A DNA stretch of 5,462 bases, from contig CANGCZ010000119.1 of assembly GCA_947452325.1 (NCBI GenBank), forward strand, positions 1-5,462, written 5' to 3'. Of this stretch, positions 1 through 5,462 are shown one piece after another. The position numbers were made by a program, and so were the translations under genes. How positions within the stretch are numbered: the first letter of the stretch is position 1; each line of letters begins with the position of its first letter. The notes below the pieces were generated by a model, which saw nothing but the letters and a program-made list of their open reading frames with translations, made no database searches and was not told the origin of the DNA. Source of the stretch: Comamonadaceae bacterium (GTDB taxonomy: Bacteria > Pseudomonadota > Gammaproteobacteria > Burkholderiales > Burkholderiaceae_C).

Positions 1-45
1 CAGTTCGGCGAGACCCTTTTATGCAGTGGAGTTGCATCGGATCGT

Positions 46-127
46 GCTTCCCTGCGCGAGGATTACCTCAATCAGGTTCAAAGGGACTTTCTCAGCCTCG
101 GTATGAAAACCTCAGCACCCCCAGCGG
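46..127 (-). promoter_or_regulatory. TPP riboswitch (THI element) aptamer
   Basis: Read on the minus strand, this 180-bp gene-free stretch contains the conserved blocks of the thiamine pyrophosphate aptamer in the right order. There is a GGGGGUGC block (122 to 115), CUGAGA (95 to 90), CCCUUUGAACCUGAU (85 to 71), a P5-like hairpin GAGG-UAAU-CCUC (69 to 58) and the closing GCGCAGGGAAGC (57 to 46). A short P1 can form between GCU (125 to 123) and AGC (48 to 46), and a P3-like stem between GGU and ACC (111 to 100). The element binds TPP and normally lowers expression of thiamine synthesis or transport genes. The regulated gene lies to the left of the window and its identity (thiC is a common one) cannot be seen. 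The outer boundaries are approximate. No T-run terminator follows in the visible 45 bases, so control of translation is more likely than of termination, though the expression platform may be cut off. Confidence 0.93.
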
Positions 128-180
128 ACTTGTCTTTCAACAAGAATCTGCATTATGCAACGAGCCAGTGCGCTCAGACC

Positions 181-1218
181 TCAAACGCCCAGTAGACGGT
201 GTAACCGCGGTGACGCTGTGGTGTATTCGAGCGGGATTTTTTGGTCTGGGCGCAAATAAGCGGCAGCACCGAATGCGGCCAGTGTGGCTTCGTGAAAACC
301 GCTGACGATGAGTTTGCGTTTGCCCGGGTAAGTGTTGATATCGCCAACCGCAAAAATGCCGGGCGCACTGGTGCTGAAGTTTTCGGTATTGACTGTCAAT
401 TGTTTGCGGGACATATCCAATCCCCAGTCAGACAAGGGCCCGAGTTGCGGGGACAAACCGAGGTGAACCACGAGCAAGTCGCAAGCCAGGTCGATAGTCG
501 CGCCTTGCGGCGAGCCCAGTTTCAAACCGTAGAGCCTGGATTTTTTGATGTCCAGCCCTTGAACCTGTGCCACCTCAACATGCAGTTTGCCTGCATGCCT
601 GGCCTGATTGAAAGCTTCTTGCAGTTCTGCTGACGCATCCAAGCTAGCCCGGCGATGCACCAGACTGACCATGGCTGCACCTTGCTTGAGTGCTGTCATG
701 GCAGATTGCAATGCGTCATCATCGCCGCCTATCACCACCACATGTTGGCCTTCAGCGTCTTGATAGGACGGGTAGGTGTAAAAAACTTGGCTGCCTTCAA
801 ATGCATCTAACTCAGGCAGGACCAGTTTGCGCGGCGTGAATGCACCGACACCGGCTGCGATAAAAAGTGTCCGGGTTAAAAAATGTGTGCTGTTAGAGGT
901 ACCGACCAACCAGCGCCCATCGGCTTGTTGCTTCAAGCTGCTGATGAGTTGTTGCAAATGCAATGTAGGTTTGAATGGCGAGGCTTGTTGTTCCAAGCGC
1001 TCAATCAGTTCATTGCCGGTGCAGCGAGGTAAGCCAGGAATATCGTAGATGGGTTTGTCCGCGTACAACGCTTTGCATTGGCCGCCTACAAAAGGCAAGG
1101 CGTCAACGACATGGGCGTGGATTTCCTGTAACCCCAGTTGGAATACCTGAAACAGACCGACCGGCCCGGCACCGATGACCAGTGCCTCTGTTTCAATAGG
1201 TGAGGGAGATGAGCTCAT
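181..1218 (-). CDS. Ferredoxin--NADP reductase, YumC/TrxB-like FAD/NAD(P) oxidoreductase
   Basis: This 345-residue protein belongs to the two-dinucleotide-domain flavoproteins related to thioredoxin reductase. The N-terminal FAD motif is GAGPVG (residues 16-21), followed by FVGGQC (43-48). A second nucleotide-binding fold begins at VVIGGDDDAL (161-170), with HRR (188-190) placed to bind the NADP 2'-phosphate. The second FAD motif is AVGDINTYPGK (290-300), close to the version in YumC-type ferredoxin-NADP reductases. The redox CxxC of true thioredoxin reductases is absent, which favours ferredoxin (or flavodoxin) as partner. The usual GGGDSA-type motif reads GGDDDA here, an oddity in the NADPH domain. 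The gene starts 25 bp after the fdxA stop, so cotranscription with fdxA is likely. The ATG is the only methionine ahead of the FAD motif, but no strong ribosome binding site is visible. Family assignment is strong; the exact electron partner is inferred. Confidence 0.87.
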   Translation of the reverse strand: MSSSPSPIETEALVIGAGPVGLFQVFQLGLQEIHAHVVDALPFVGGQCKALYADKPIYDIPGLPRCTGNELIERLEQQASPFKPTLHLQQLISSLKQQADGRWLVGTSNSTHFLTRTLFIAAGVGAFTPRKLVLPELDAFEGSQVFYTYPSYQDAEGQHVVVIGGDDDALQSAMTALKQGAAMVSLVHRRASLDASAELQEAFNQARHAGKLHVEVAQVQGLDIKKSRLYGLKLGSPQGATIDLACDLLVVHLGLSPQLGPLSDWGLDMSRKQLTVNTENFSTSAPGIFAVGDINTYPGKRKLIVSGFHEATLAAFGAAAYLRPDQKIPLEYTTASPRLHRLLGV

Positions 1219-1243
1219 GGCGTTTAGTCAGAGCCCTAGTCGC

Positions 1244-1570
1244 TCAACGGGTCAATTCGGACAGCTTGCCTGCCTTGTCTTTCCAATCATCAGCATCCGG
1301 CAAAGGTGCTTTGCGCTTGGTGATGCTGGGCCAGCCGATGCGGGCGAGTTCCACATTCAAAGCCACCATGTGTTGCTGGTCGGCGGGTACGTCTTCTTCC
1401 GCGTAAATGGCGTTGACCGGGCATTCGGGGATGCAGACCGCACAATCAATGCATTCATCTGGATCAATGGTGAGGAAATTCGGGCCTTCGCGAAAACAGT
1501 CGACGGGGCAAACATCCACGCAGTCGGTGTATTTGCAACGGATACAGGCTTCAGTAACAACGTGGGTCAT
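1244..1570 (-). CDS. fdxA: 7Fe ferredoxin FdxA ([3Fe-4S][4Fe-4S])
   Basis: This is a 108-residue soluble electron carrier. Its cysteines match the Azotobacter FdI pattern shifted by one residue: C9, C17 and C50 would hold the [3Fe-4S] cluster, and C21, C40, C43 and C46 the [4Fe-4S] cluster. The extra cysteines C12 and C25 are also where this family has them. A long C-terminal extension after residue 55, ending in a lysine-rich stretch and SELTR, is typical of FdxA proteins and accounts for the length. The gene sits 68 bp after cysN and 25 bp before the reductase gene. It is therefore a plausible carrier between NADPH and the sulfite reductase at the head of the cluster, although FdxA can serve other partners. 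No clear Shine-Dalgarno sequence is visible; two near-identical 10-base repeats lie directly before the ATG. Confidence 0.93.
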   Translation of the reverse strand: MTHVVTEACIRCKYTDCVDVCPVDCFREGPNFLTIDPDECIDCAVCIPECPVNAIYAEEDVPADQQHMVALNVELARIGWPSITKRKAPLPDADDWKDKAGKLSELTR

Positions 1571-1591
1571 GGTGAATCAAAGGTGAGTCAA
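1571..1591 (-). repeat. Tandem 10-bp repeat with TGANTCA palindromes before fdxA
   Basis: On the plus strand GGTGAATCAA (1571-1580) and GGTGAGTCAA (1582-1591) form a direct repeat with one mismatch and an 11-bp period. Each contains a palindromic heptamer of the form TGA-N-TCA. The repeat lies immediately upstream of the fdxA start codon, in the only sizeable intergenic gap between cysN and the reductase gene. It could be an operator or a small duplication; nothing here proves function. Confidence 0.35.
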
Positions 1592-1638
1592 TCAGGCAAG
1601 ATGGCCGGAGAAGTGGGCATTTTAGGGGAACGCGTCAA

Positions 1639-2913
1639 TCAGTCCTGAACCATGGCAGCAGCCGAGGTTTTGTGGGTGGCAGTGTCCACCAGCACCAGCG
1701 AACCCAAACTGCGCGAGGCGCTGAACGGTAAGGTCACCAAAGGTTGCTGCAAACTCAGTTGCACATGGCCGATGGCGTTGGGCGGTAACTCGGCCGCGTC
1801 CATTTCCTGCAAGGTGTTGACATCCAAGCGATGAACAATGCGAACCACCCTGGCTTTGACCCAGCGGTGTCCATGCAAAGCCCAGTAAACACGCCCGGCC
1901 ACAAGCGGTTCATCGTCGAGCCAGGCCAAGGTGACGTTCAATGTGTTTTGGCTTTGCGCGGTATGGGTTTGCGCCAATATCCAATCGCCGCGAGACACAT
2001 CGACTTCGCGGTCCAACACCAGTCCAGCGCTGTGTCCGGCGGGAATATCACCCGGCTGGCGCACGCTGCTGAGCACTTCTTTGACGATGGCAGTTTGGCC
2101 GCTGGGGAAGATTCGAACACTGTCTCCAGGTCGGGCCACCCCTGTGCCCACGCGTCCCCAATAGACCCGGCGGCCTTTGGATGTGTCGGCGCTGTCGTGA
2201 AATTTTTCCACCCATTGCACGGCAAAAGCCAATTCTGCGTCTTCTTCAAAAGCGGTGACAGGCAGGCTTTCCAGCAGTTGCAGCAAGCTGGGCCCGCTGT
2301 AATTGCACCAGTCAGGTTGCGGGTTGACCACGTTCCAGCCTTTGAGTGCCGACACAGGCACGATGGCTGTGATGTCTATACCTGCTTCATCCGCAAAGTT
2401 CTGCAGCGCTTGCGCGATATTGACAAAAGCGGTGGCAGCATCTTCAATCGCATCCAGTTTGTTGATGGCAAACACGATGGACGGCACACGCAAGAGTTTG
2501 AGCAACAAACTGTGTCTGCGTGTTTGCGGTAGCAGGTTGAAACCCTTGACTGACCAATCGAGCTTGGTGGCGTCCACCAGCACCACCGCCGCGTCAGCGC
2601 TGGAGGCCGCGGTGACCATGTTGCGTGTGTATTGCTCATGGCCGGGCGAGTCGCCGATGATGAATTTACGTGACTCGGTACTGAAGTAGCGGTAAGCCAC
2701 GTCGATGGTGATGCCTTGTTCGCGTTCGGCAGACAAACCGTCGGTAAGCAATGCAAGATCGGTTTCACCTTGGCGTTGCACACCAGCCAAATGGTCTTGC
2801 AGCACAGACTTAGAGTCCACCAGCAAACGGCCGATCAATGTGGATTTGCCATCGTCCACAGAACCGCAGGTGATGAATTTCAGGGCAGGGCGGGTAGAGG
2901 TTTGGGTATTCAT
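1639..2913 (-). CDS. cysN: Sulfate adenylyltransferase subunit 1 (CysN, GTPase subunit)
   Basis: CysN is the GTPase partner of CysD in ATP sulfurylase; GTP hydrolysis drives formation of adenosine 5'-phosphosulfate (APS) from ATP and sulfate in the cytoplasm. The 424-residue protein shows all translation-factor GTPase motifs: the P-loop GSVDDGKS (17-24), the switch I region around EREQGITID (63-71), DSPGH (88-92), NKLD (151-154) and SAL (188-190). EF-Tu-like beta-barrel domains fill roughly residues 220-415. It is shorter than the E. coli protein (about 475 residues), mainly by lacking extra terminal sequence. No APS kinase (CysC) domain is fused to the C-terminus, unlike NodQ/CysNC proteins. 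Its ATG overlaps the cysD stop codon as TGATG, so translation of the two subunits is probably coupled. Confidence 0.97.
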   Translation of the reverse strand: MNTQTSTRPALKFITCGSVDDGKSTLIGRLLVDSKSVLQDHLAGVQRQGETDLALLTDGLSAEREQGITIDVAYRYFSTESRKFIIGDSPGHEQYTRNMVTAASSADAAVVLVDATKLDWSVKGFNLLPQTRRHSLLLKLLRVPSIVFAINKLDAIEDAATAFVNIAQALQNFADEAGIDITAIVPVSALKGWNVVNPQPDWCNYSGPSLLQLLESLPVTAFEEDAELAFAVQWVEKFHDSADTSKGRRVYWGRVGTGVARPGDSVRIFPSGQTAIVKEVLSSVRQPGDIPAGHSAGLVLDREVDVSRGDWILAQTHTAQSQNTLNVTLAWLDDEPLVAGRVYWALHGHRWVKARVVRIVHRLDVNTLQEMDAAELPPNAIGHVQLSLQQPLVTLPFSASRSLGSLVLVDTATHKTSAAAMVQD

Positions 2914-3842
2914 CAGAAATAGCCCTCTTTTTTGCGTTTTTCCATGGAGGCGTCAGACGTTTGGTCGTCCATGCGGGTGGCGCCACGTTCGCTGACATCA
3001 GCAGCCAGGGTTTCGATGACGATATCTTGCGGTGTCGCAGCTTTGCTTTCCACCGGGCAGGTGCAGGTGATGTCGCCGACAGTGCGAAAACGCACATGGC
3101 GTTGTTGCACGGTTTCGCCATCGCGCGGTGGCGTCATGTGTGTCACAGGAACGAGCAAGCCTTTGCGCTCGATCACGTCGCGTGTGTGTGTGTAGTACAG
3201 AGAAGGCAAGGCGATGTTTTCACGTGCAATGTATTGCCACACGTCGAGCTCGGTCCAATTGGAAATAGGGAACACGCGGAAATGCTCGCCCGGGTGCAAG
3301 CGCGTGTTGAATAAATTCCAAAGCTCAGGCCGTTGTGATTTGGGTTGCCATTGGCCGAAGCTGTCGCGGTGGCTGAAGATACGTTCTTTGGCTCGGGCTT
3401 TTTCTTCGTCGCGCCGGGCACCGCCTATGAGTGCATCAAAGCGGAATTCATCAATCGCTTCAAGCAGGGTGACCGATTGGTGCACATTGCGCGACTCATC
3501 AGGGCGGGCCAGTCGAACCGTGCCACGCTTCATGGAGTCTTCGACGCTGCGCACGATCAATTCTGCGCCCAACTCTTTGGCACGCAGGTCGCGAAAGTCG
3601 GTGACCTCGGGAAAGTTGTGGCCGGTGTCAATCATCAGCAGCGGGTAGGGGATGCGCCCGATGCCGAAGGCTTTTTCGGCACATTTCAACATCACCAAAG
3701 AATCTTTACCGCCGGAAAACAGCAGCGTAGGGCGTTCGAATGCCGCAGCGACTTCGCGCAGAATGAAAATGGTTTCTTCTTCCAGTGCGTCTAAGTGTGC
3801 ATTACTTAACTGGTGCAACTCTGTGGGTATTCTGGCGTTCAT
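2913..3842 (-). CDS. cysD: Sulfate adenylyltransferase subunit 2 (CysD)
   Basis: CysD is the catalytic subunit of ATP sulfurylase and adenylates sulfate to APS together with CysN. It has the PP-loop SGGKDS (residues 43-48 from the start used here), the conserved GGARRDEEKARAKERIFS block (140-157), RTVGD (253-257), and the typical C-terminal tail RGATRMDD...KRKKEGYF. The ATG at 3842 is preferred, giving 309 residues, close to the E. coli length of 302. It is preceded by GAGAAG a few bases upstream. An in-frame TTG at 3857 would add five residues but has no ribosome binding site. The gene begins 30 bp after cysH and ends in a TGATG overlap with cysN. It shares the DVWQYIA motif, and its exact DNA, with cysH. 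Confidence 0.97.
   Translation of the reverse strand: MNARIPTELHQLSNAHLDALEEETIFILREVAAAFERPTLLFSGGKDSLVMLKCAEKAFGIGRIPYPLLMIDTGHNFPEVTDFRDLRAKELGAELIVRSVEDSMKRGTVRLARPDESRNVHQSVTLLEAIDEFRFDALIGGARRDEEKARAKERIFSHRDSFGQWQPKSQRPELWNLFNTRLHPGEHFRVFPISNWTELDVWQYIARENIALPSLYYTHTRDVIERKGLLVPVTHMTPPRDGETVQQRHVRFRTVGDITCTCPVESKAATPQDIVIETLAADVSERGATRMDDQTSDASMEKRKKEGYF
3226..3246 (-). repeat. 21-bp identical repeat, copy in cysD
   Basis: This segment is identical over 21 bases to 4036-4056 in cysH, in the same orientation and the same reading frame. It encodes DVWQYIA in both proteins. CysD and CysH belong to the same PP-loop (adenine nucleotide alpha hydrolase) superfamily, so the peptide motif is homologous; exact identity at every synonymous position is more than homology alone requires. 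Confidence 0.8.
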
Positions 3843-3862
3843 GTTCTTCTCGTTCAAATTTT

Positions 3863-3884
3863 GTTAAGGCTATCAAGCCTTGAC
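3863..3884 (-). other. Intercistronic hairpin at the cysH stop codon
   Basis: On the transcribed strand AAGGCU-UGAU-AGCCUU forms a perfect 6-bp stem with a four-base loop (3866-3881). It extends by two further pairs beyond one C-A mismatch, giving arms GUCAAGGCU and AGCCUUAAC. The cysH stop codon UGA lies in the loop. The stem is followed by AAAAUUUG rather than a U-run, so it is not a classical terminator. It could protect the upstream message or tune cysH versus cysD output. The structure is seen directly; the role is a guess. Confidence 0.45.
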
Positions 3885-4604
3885 ATGCAATCCGCATTCC
3901 TTGGCGGTTTCATCTTCCCACCACCAGCGACCGGCGCGGAAGTCTTCTCCCAGGCTGATGGCACGGGTACAAGGCGCGCAACCGATGCTGGGGAAAAACT
4001 GGTCGTGCAGCGGGTTGTAGTCCACTTGTTGTGTGGCAATGTATTGCCACACGTCGCCCCACGTCCAATCCACCAGCGGGTTGAGTTTGACAATCGGCGT
4101 GCCGTTGGTCACATCAGCTTCTTGCGCTGATACTTCGGCGCGGGCTTGGGATTGTTCGCGTCGCAGACCGGTGATCCATGCTTTTTGGTCTTTCAAGGCA
4201 CGACCCAAAGGCTCTAGTTTGCGTATGCCGCAACAGGCTTTGCGGTTGGCCATGCTCTCGTAAATGGCTTGCTGACCTGGTTGCTTGACAAATGCAATGA
4301 CGGCTTCGTGCTGCGGGCGGTACACCTGCACAGGGGCGCGTGAATGGGCTTGCAAGCGCTCGAGCAACGCCAGCGTGTCGCTGTGCAAGGCGCCGGTTTC
4401 CAACACAAACACGGGAATGTCGAGTTGCAAGCTGTTGATGAGGTGGGTGATGACCACGTCTTCAGCGCCCAGGCTGGAAGCTTGCTTCAACGGTTGCAGT
4501 TCAAGCGCTGCAGCTTTGAGTTGTGCTTGTGTGGCAGCCAGTTTGTCAGCGAATGTGGCGCTGGCTTTGGCGTGCAGTTCAGTGGCTTTAGGTAAGGGTT
4601 TCAT
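3873..4604 (-). CDS. cysH: Assimilatory APS/PAPS reductase with [4Fe-4S] cysteines (CysH)
   Basis: The enzyme reduces activated sulfate to sulfite in the cytoplasm. The 243-residue protein has the nucleotide-binding segment SSLGAEDVV (43-51), ETG (69-71), GLRREQSQAR (146-155), and the catalytic C-terminal cysteine in ECGLH (C237). It also carries the paired cysteines C124-C125 (KACCGIRK) and C209-x2-C212 (GCAPC). These bind a [4Fe-4S] cluster in APS reductases and are missing from E. coli-type PAPS reductase. This suggests APS as substrate and thioredoxin as reductant, which fits the absence of a CysC kinase or CysC fusion in the window. A few CysH proteins with these cysteines use both APS and PAPS, so specificity is not proven. 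The start overlaps the upstream DUF934 stop as ATGA, indicating coupled translation. The stop codon lies in the loop of a short hairpin. Confidence 0.95.
   Translation of the reverse strand: MKPLPKATELHAKASATFADKLAATQAQLKAAALELQPLKQASSLGAEDVVITHLINSLQLDIPVFVLETGALHSDTLALLERLQAHSRAPVQVYRPQHEAVIAFVKQPGQQAIYESMANRKACCGIRKLEPLGRALKDQKAWITGLRREQSQARAEVSAQEADVTNGTPIVKLNPLVDWTWGDVWQYIATQQVDYNPLHDQFFPSIGCAPCTRAISLGEDFRAGRWWWEDETAKECGLHVKA
4036..4056 (-). repeat. 21-bp identical repeat, copy in cysH
   Basis: Exact match to 3226-3246 in cysD, same strand and frame, encoding DVWQYIA (residues 184-190 of CysH). The flanking bases diverge at once on both sides, so the identity is confined to this motif. 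Confidence 0.8.
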
Positions 4605-4972
4605 CTTGCAAACAAAGGTTGGGGCTGAGTCACATCGCCTTGGTAAAAAGCGCTGAAGTGAGAAAGTAATTCTCGCCCCTTGGCGATGTCCTGATCGGCA
4701 CGTAGCACGGCGCTGGAAAAACCGCAGCGTTGCATTTGGCTGAGTTGATCGATCAACACATCGCCGGTGGCCCGTATCTCGCCCGTGAATCCGCAGCGAC
4801 GGCGCAGCATCAAAGCTTGGCTGAAAGCGCGGCCATCGGTGAATTTGGGGAAATGCAGTTCAATGGTTTGAACATCTTGCAAAGCTTGTTGCATGGGGTC
4901 TGCGTCATTGGGTAAGGACAGCACATGGTCCTTGGACAAAGAGGCGTGTTCGGTGTGAGAAATCAGCTGCAT
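4601..4972 (-). CDS. DUF934 family protein, sulfite reductase-associated
   Basis: This is a 123-residue protein of the DUF934 family, whose biochemical role is not established. The recognisable core runs from about residue 38 to 90: LHFPKFTDGRAFSQA (39-53), LRRRCGFTGEIRATGDVLIDQL (56-77) and QRCGF (81-85). There is no signal peptide, membrane segment or metal-binding cysteine cluster; only two cysteines are present. It starts 9 bp after the cysI stop and ends in an ATGA overlap with cysH, so it is embedded in the operon between the two reductases. Members of the family recur in this position in proteobacteria, which argues for an accessory role in sulfite or APS reduction, possibly assembly of or electron delivery to CysI. 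That role is inference from context only. The start is supported by spacing rather than by a strong ribosome binding site. Confidence 0.9.
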   Translation of the reverse strand: MQLISHTEHASLSKDHVLSLPNDADPMQQALQDVQTIELHFPKFTDGRAFSQALMLRRRCGFTGEIRATGDVLIDQLSQMQRCGFSSAVLRADQDIAKGRELLSHFSAFYQGDVTQPQPLFAR

Positions 4973-4981
4973 GATTGACTT

Positions 4982-5462
4982 TCAGGCGACGGTGCTCAAT
5001 GCTTCATCATCAGAGGGATGGCGGGCAGCGTTGGCGGCGAGTTTGAAGGATTCGATGCCAATGCGGTTGACCGCATCAATAAAGGTTTCACCAAGGTGGC
5101 GTTGCTCTGTGTAGACCTGCAACACCGCTTCGATCACATCCACCACTTCGGCAGAAGAAAACGAGGGCCCGACCACTTTACCGGCCTTAGGTGCGCCGCT
5201 GAGATCAGAACCATCAGAGCCGCCCAAAGTAATCTGATACCACTCCTTGCCATCTTTGTCGACGCCCAGAATGCCTATATGACCGCTGTGGTGGTGACCG
5301 CAAGAATTGATGCAACCGCTGATGTGTAAATCAATTTCACCGAGATCAAACAATTCGTCCAAGTCCTGATAGCGCTCGCTGATGGCGGCAGAAACGGGCA
5401 GAGAACGCGCATTGGCCAGGGCGCAATAGTCGCCGCCAGGGCAGGCAATCATGTCGGTCAGC
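4982..5462 (-). CDS. cysI: Sulfite reductase hemoprotein (nitrite/sulfite reductase family), C-terminal part
   Basis: The right edge cuts this gene; about 160 C-terminal residues are visible and the start lies outside the window. The enzyme reduces sulfite to sulfide with six electrons using a coupled siroheme-[4Fe-4S] centre. The cysteine ligands are visible as CPGGDYC (C-x5-C, encoded at about 5422-5442) and, some 35 residues later, CINSC (C-x3-C), followed by GHHHSGHIGILG. The tail is acidic and ends in STVA. The sequence looks like the ferredoxin-type nitrite/sulfite reductases of betaproteobacteria; whether it pairs with a CysJ flavoprotein cannot be told from this fragment. The context (DUF934, cysH, cysD and cysN directly downstream) favours sulfite over nitrite as substrate. 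It is separated from the DUF934 gene by 9 bp and is the most upstream visible gene of the operon. Confidence 0.93.
   Translation of the reverse strand, partial: LTDMIACPGGDYCALANARSLPVSAAISERYQDLDELFDLGEIDLHISGCINSCGHHHSGHIGILGVDKDGKEWYQITLGGSDGSDLSGAPKAGKVVGPSFSSAEVVDVIEAVLQVYTEQRHLGETFIDAVNRIGIESFKLAANAARHPSDDEALSTVA

Noticed and set aside
129..144. Small hairpin with arms CTTGT and ACAAG just upstream of the aptamer
   Set aside because: Only 5 bp, AT-rich and without a T-run, so not a terminator for the reductase gene; likely chance structure in the leader.
149..159. Perfect palindrome TGCATTATGCA, with a CATAAT -10-like hexamer on the minus strand
   Set aside because: It is in a plausible place for a promoter of the riboswitch transcript, but no convincing -35 element is found at 16-18 bp, so it is not listed as a promoter.
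21..305. Plus-strand open frame of 94 codons over the left intergenic region
   Set aside because: It covers the TPP riboswitch in antisense and the end of the reductase gene; composition and lack of any motif argue against a protein.
1175..1648. Plus-strand open frame of 157 codons spanning fdxA and flanks
   Set aside because: It runs antisense to fdxA, whose cysteine pattern is unmistakable; its translation has no family features.
1831..2532. Long plus-strand open frame of 233 codons opposite cysN
   Set aside because: It lies wholly within the well-supported cysN gene, has no recognisable domain and no ribosome binding site; it is an antisense shadow of the codon pattern.
3182..3193. (GT)6 dinucleotide tract, possible slippage or phase-variation site
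   Set aside because: On the coding strand it spells the YTHTR codons of CysD and the frame is intact; six units is short and a metabolic gene is an unlikely phase-variable target.
3345..3794. Plus-strand open frame of 149 codons inside cysD
   Set aside because: Antisense to the conserved core of CysD; no independent support.

Overview
The window carries a compact assimilatory sulfate reduction cluster, with every convincing gene on the minus strand, so transcription runs from the right edge to the left. The protein sequences (a ferredoxin-type CysI tail, a DUF934 protein, an iron-sulfur CysH, CysD/CysN without a CysC fusion, an FdxA-type 7Fe ferredoxin and a YumC-like flavoprotein reductase), the gene order and the moderate GC content suggest a betaproteobacterium of the Burkholderiales, probably near Comamonadaceae. 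That placement is by recognition, not by a search.

In transcription order: the C-terminal part of cysI (sulfite reductase hemoprotein, cut by the right edge), a DUF934 protein 9 bp later, cysH (ATGA overlap), cysD (about 30 bp later, with a hairpin at the junction) and cysN (TGATG overlap). After a 68-bp gap come fdxA and, 25 bp further, an FAD/NADP-dependent ferredoxin reductase. After that reductase's stop codon the last 180 bp hold no gene but contain a clear TPP (thiamine pyrophosphate) riboswitch on the minus strand. It must control a thiamine-related gene beyond the left edge.

Together the genes give a nearly complete route. CysDN activates sulfate to APS. CysH carries the cysteine pairs of the [4Fe-4S] APS/PAPS reductases and probably reduces APS directly, which fits the absence of an APS kinase here. 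CysI reduces sulfite to sulfide. FdxA and the reductase downstream are good candidates for carrying electrons from NADPH to CysI, since no CysJ flavoprotein is seen. DUF934 proteins recur beside cysI/cysH but have no firmly known function.

No mobile element, CRISPR array, tRNA or rRNA is seen. Much of the window is a recognisable metabolic operon. The points worth a second look are the riboswitch at the left edge, the electron-supply pair, the DUF934 protein, a 21-base identical stretch shared by cysD and cysH, a hairpin at the cysH stop codon, and small repeats ahead of fdxA.
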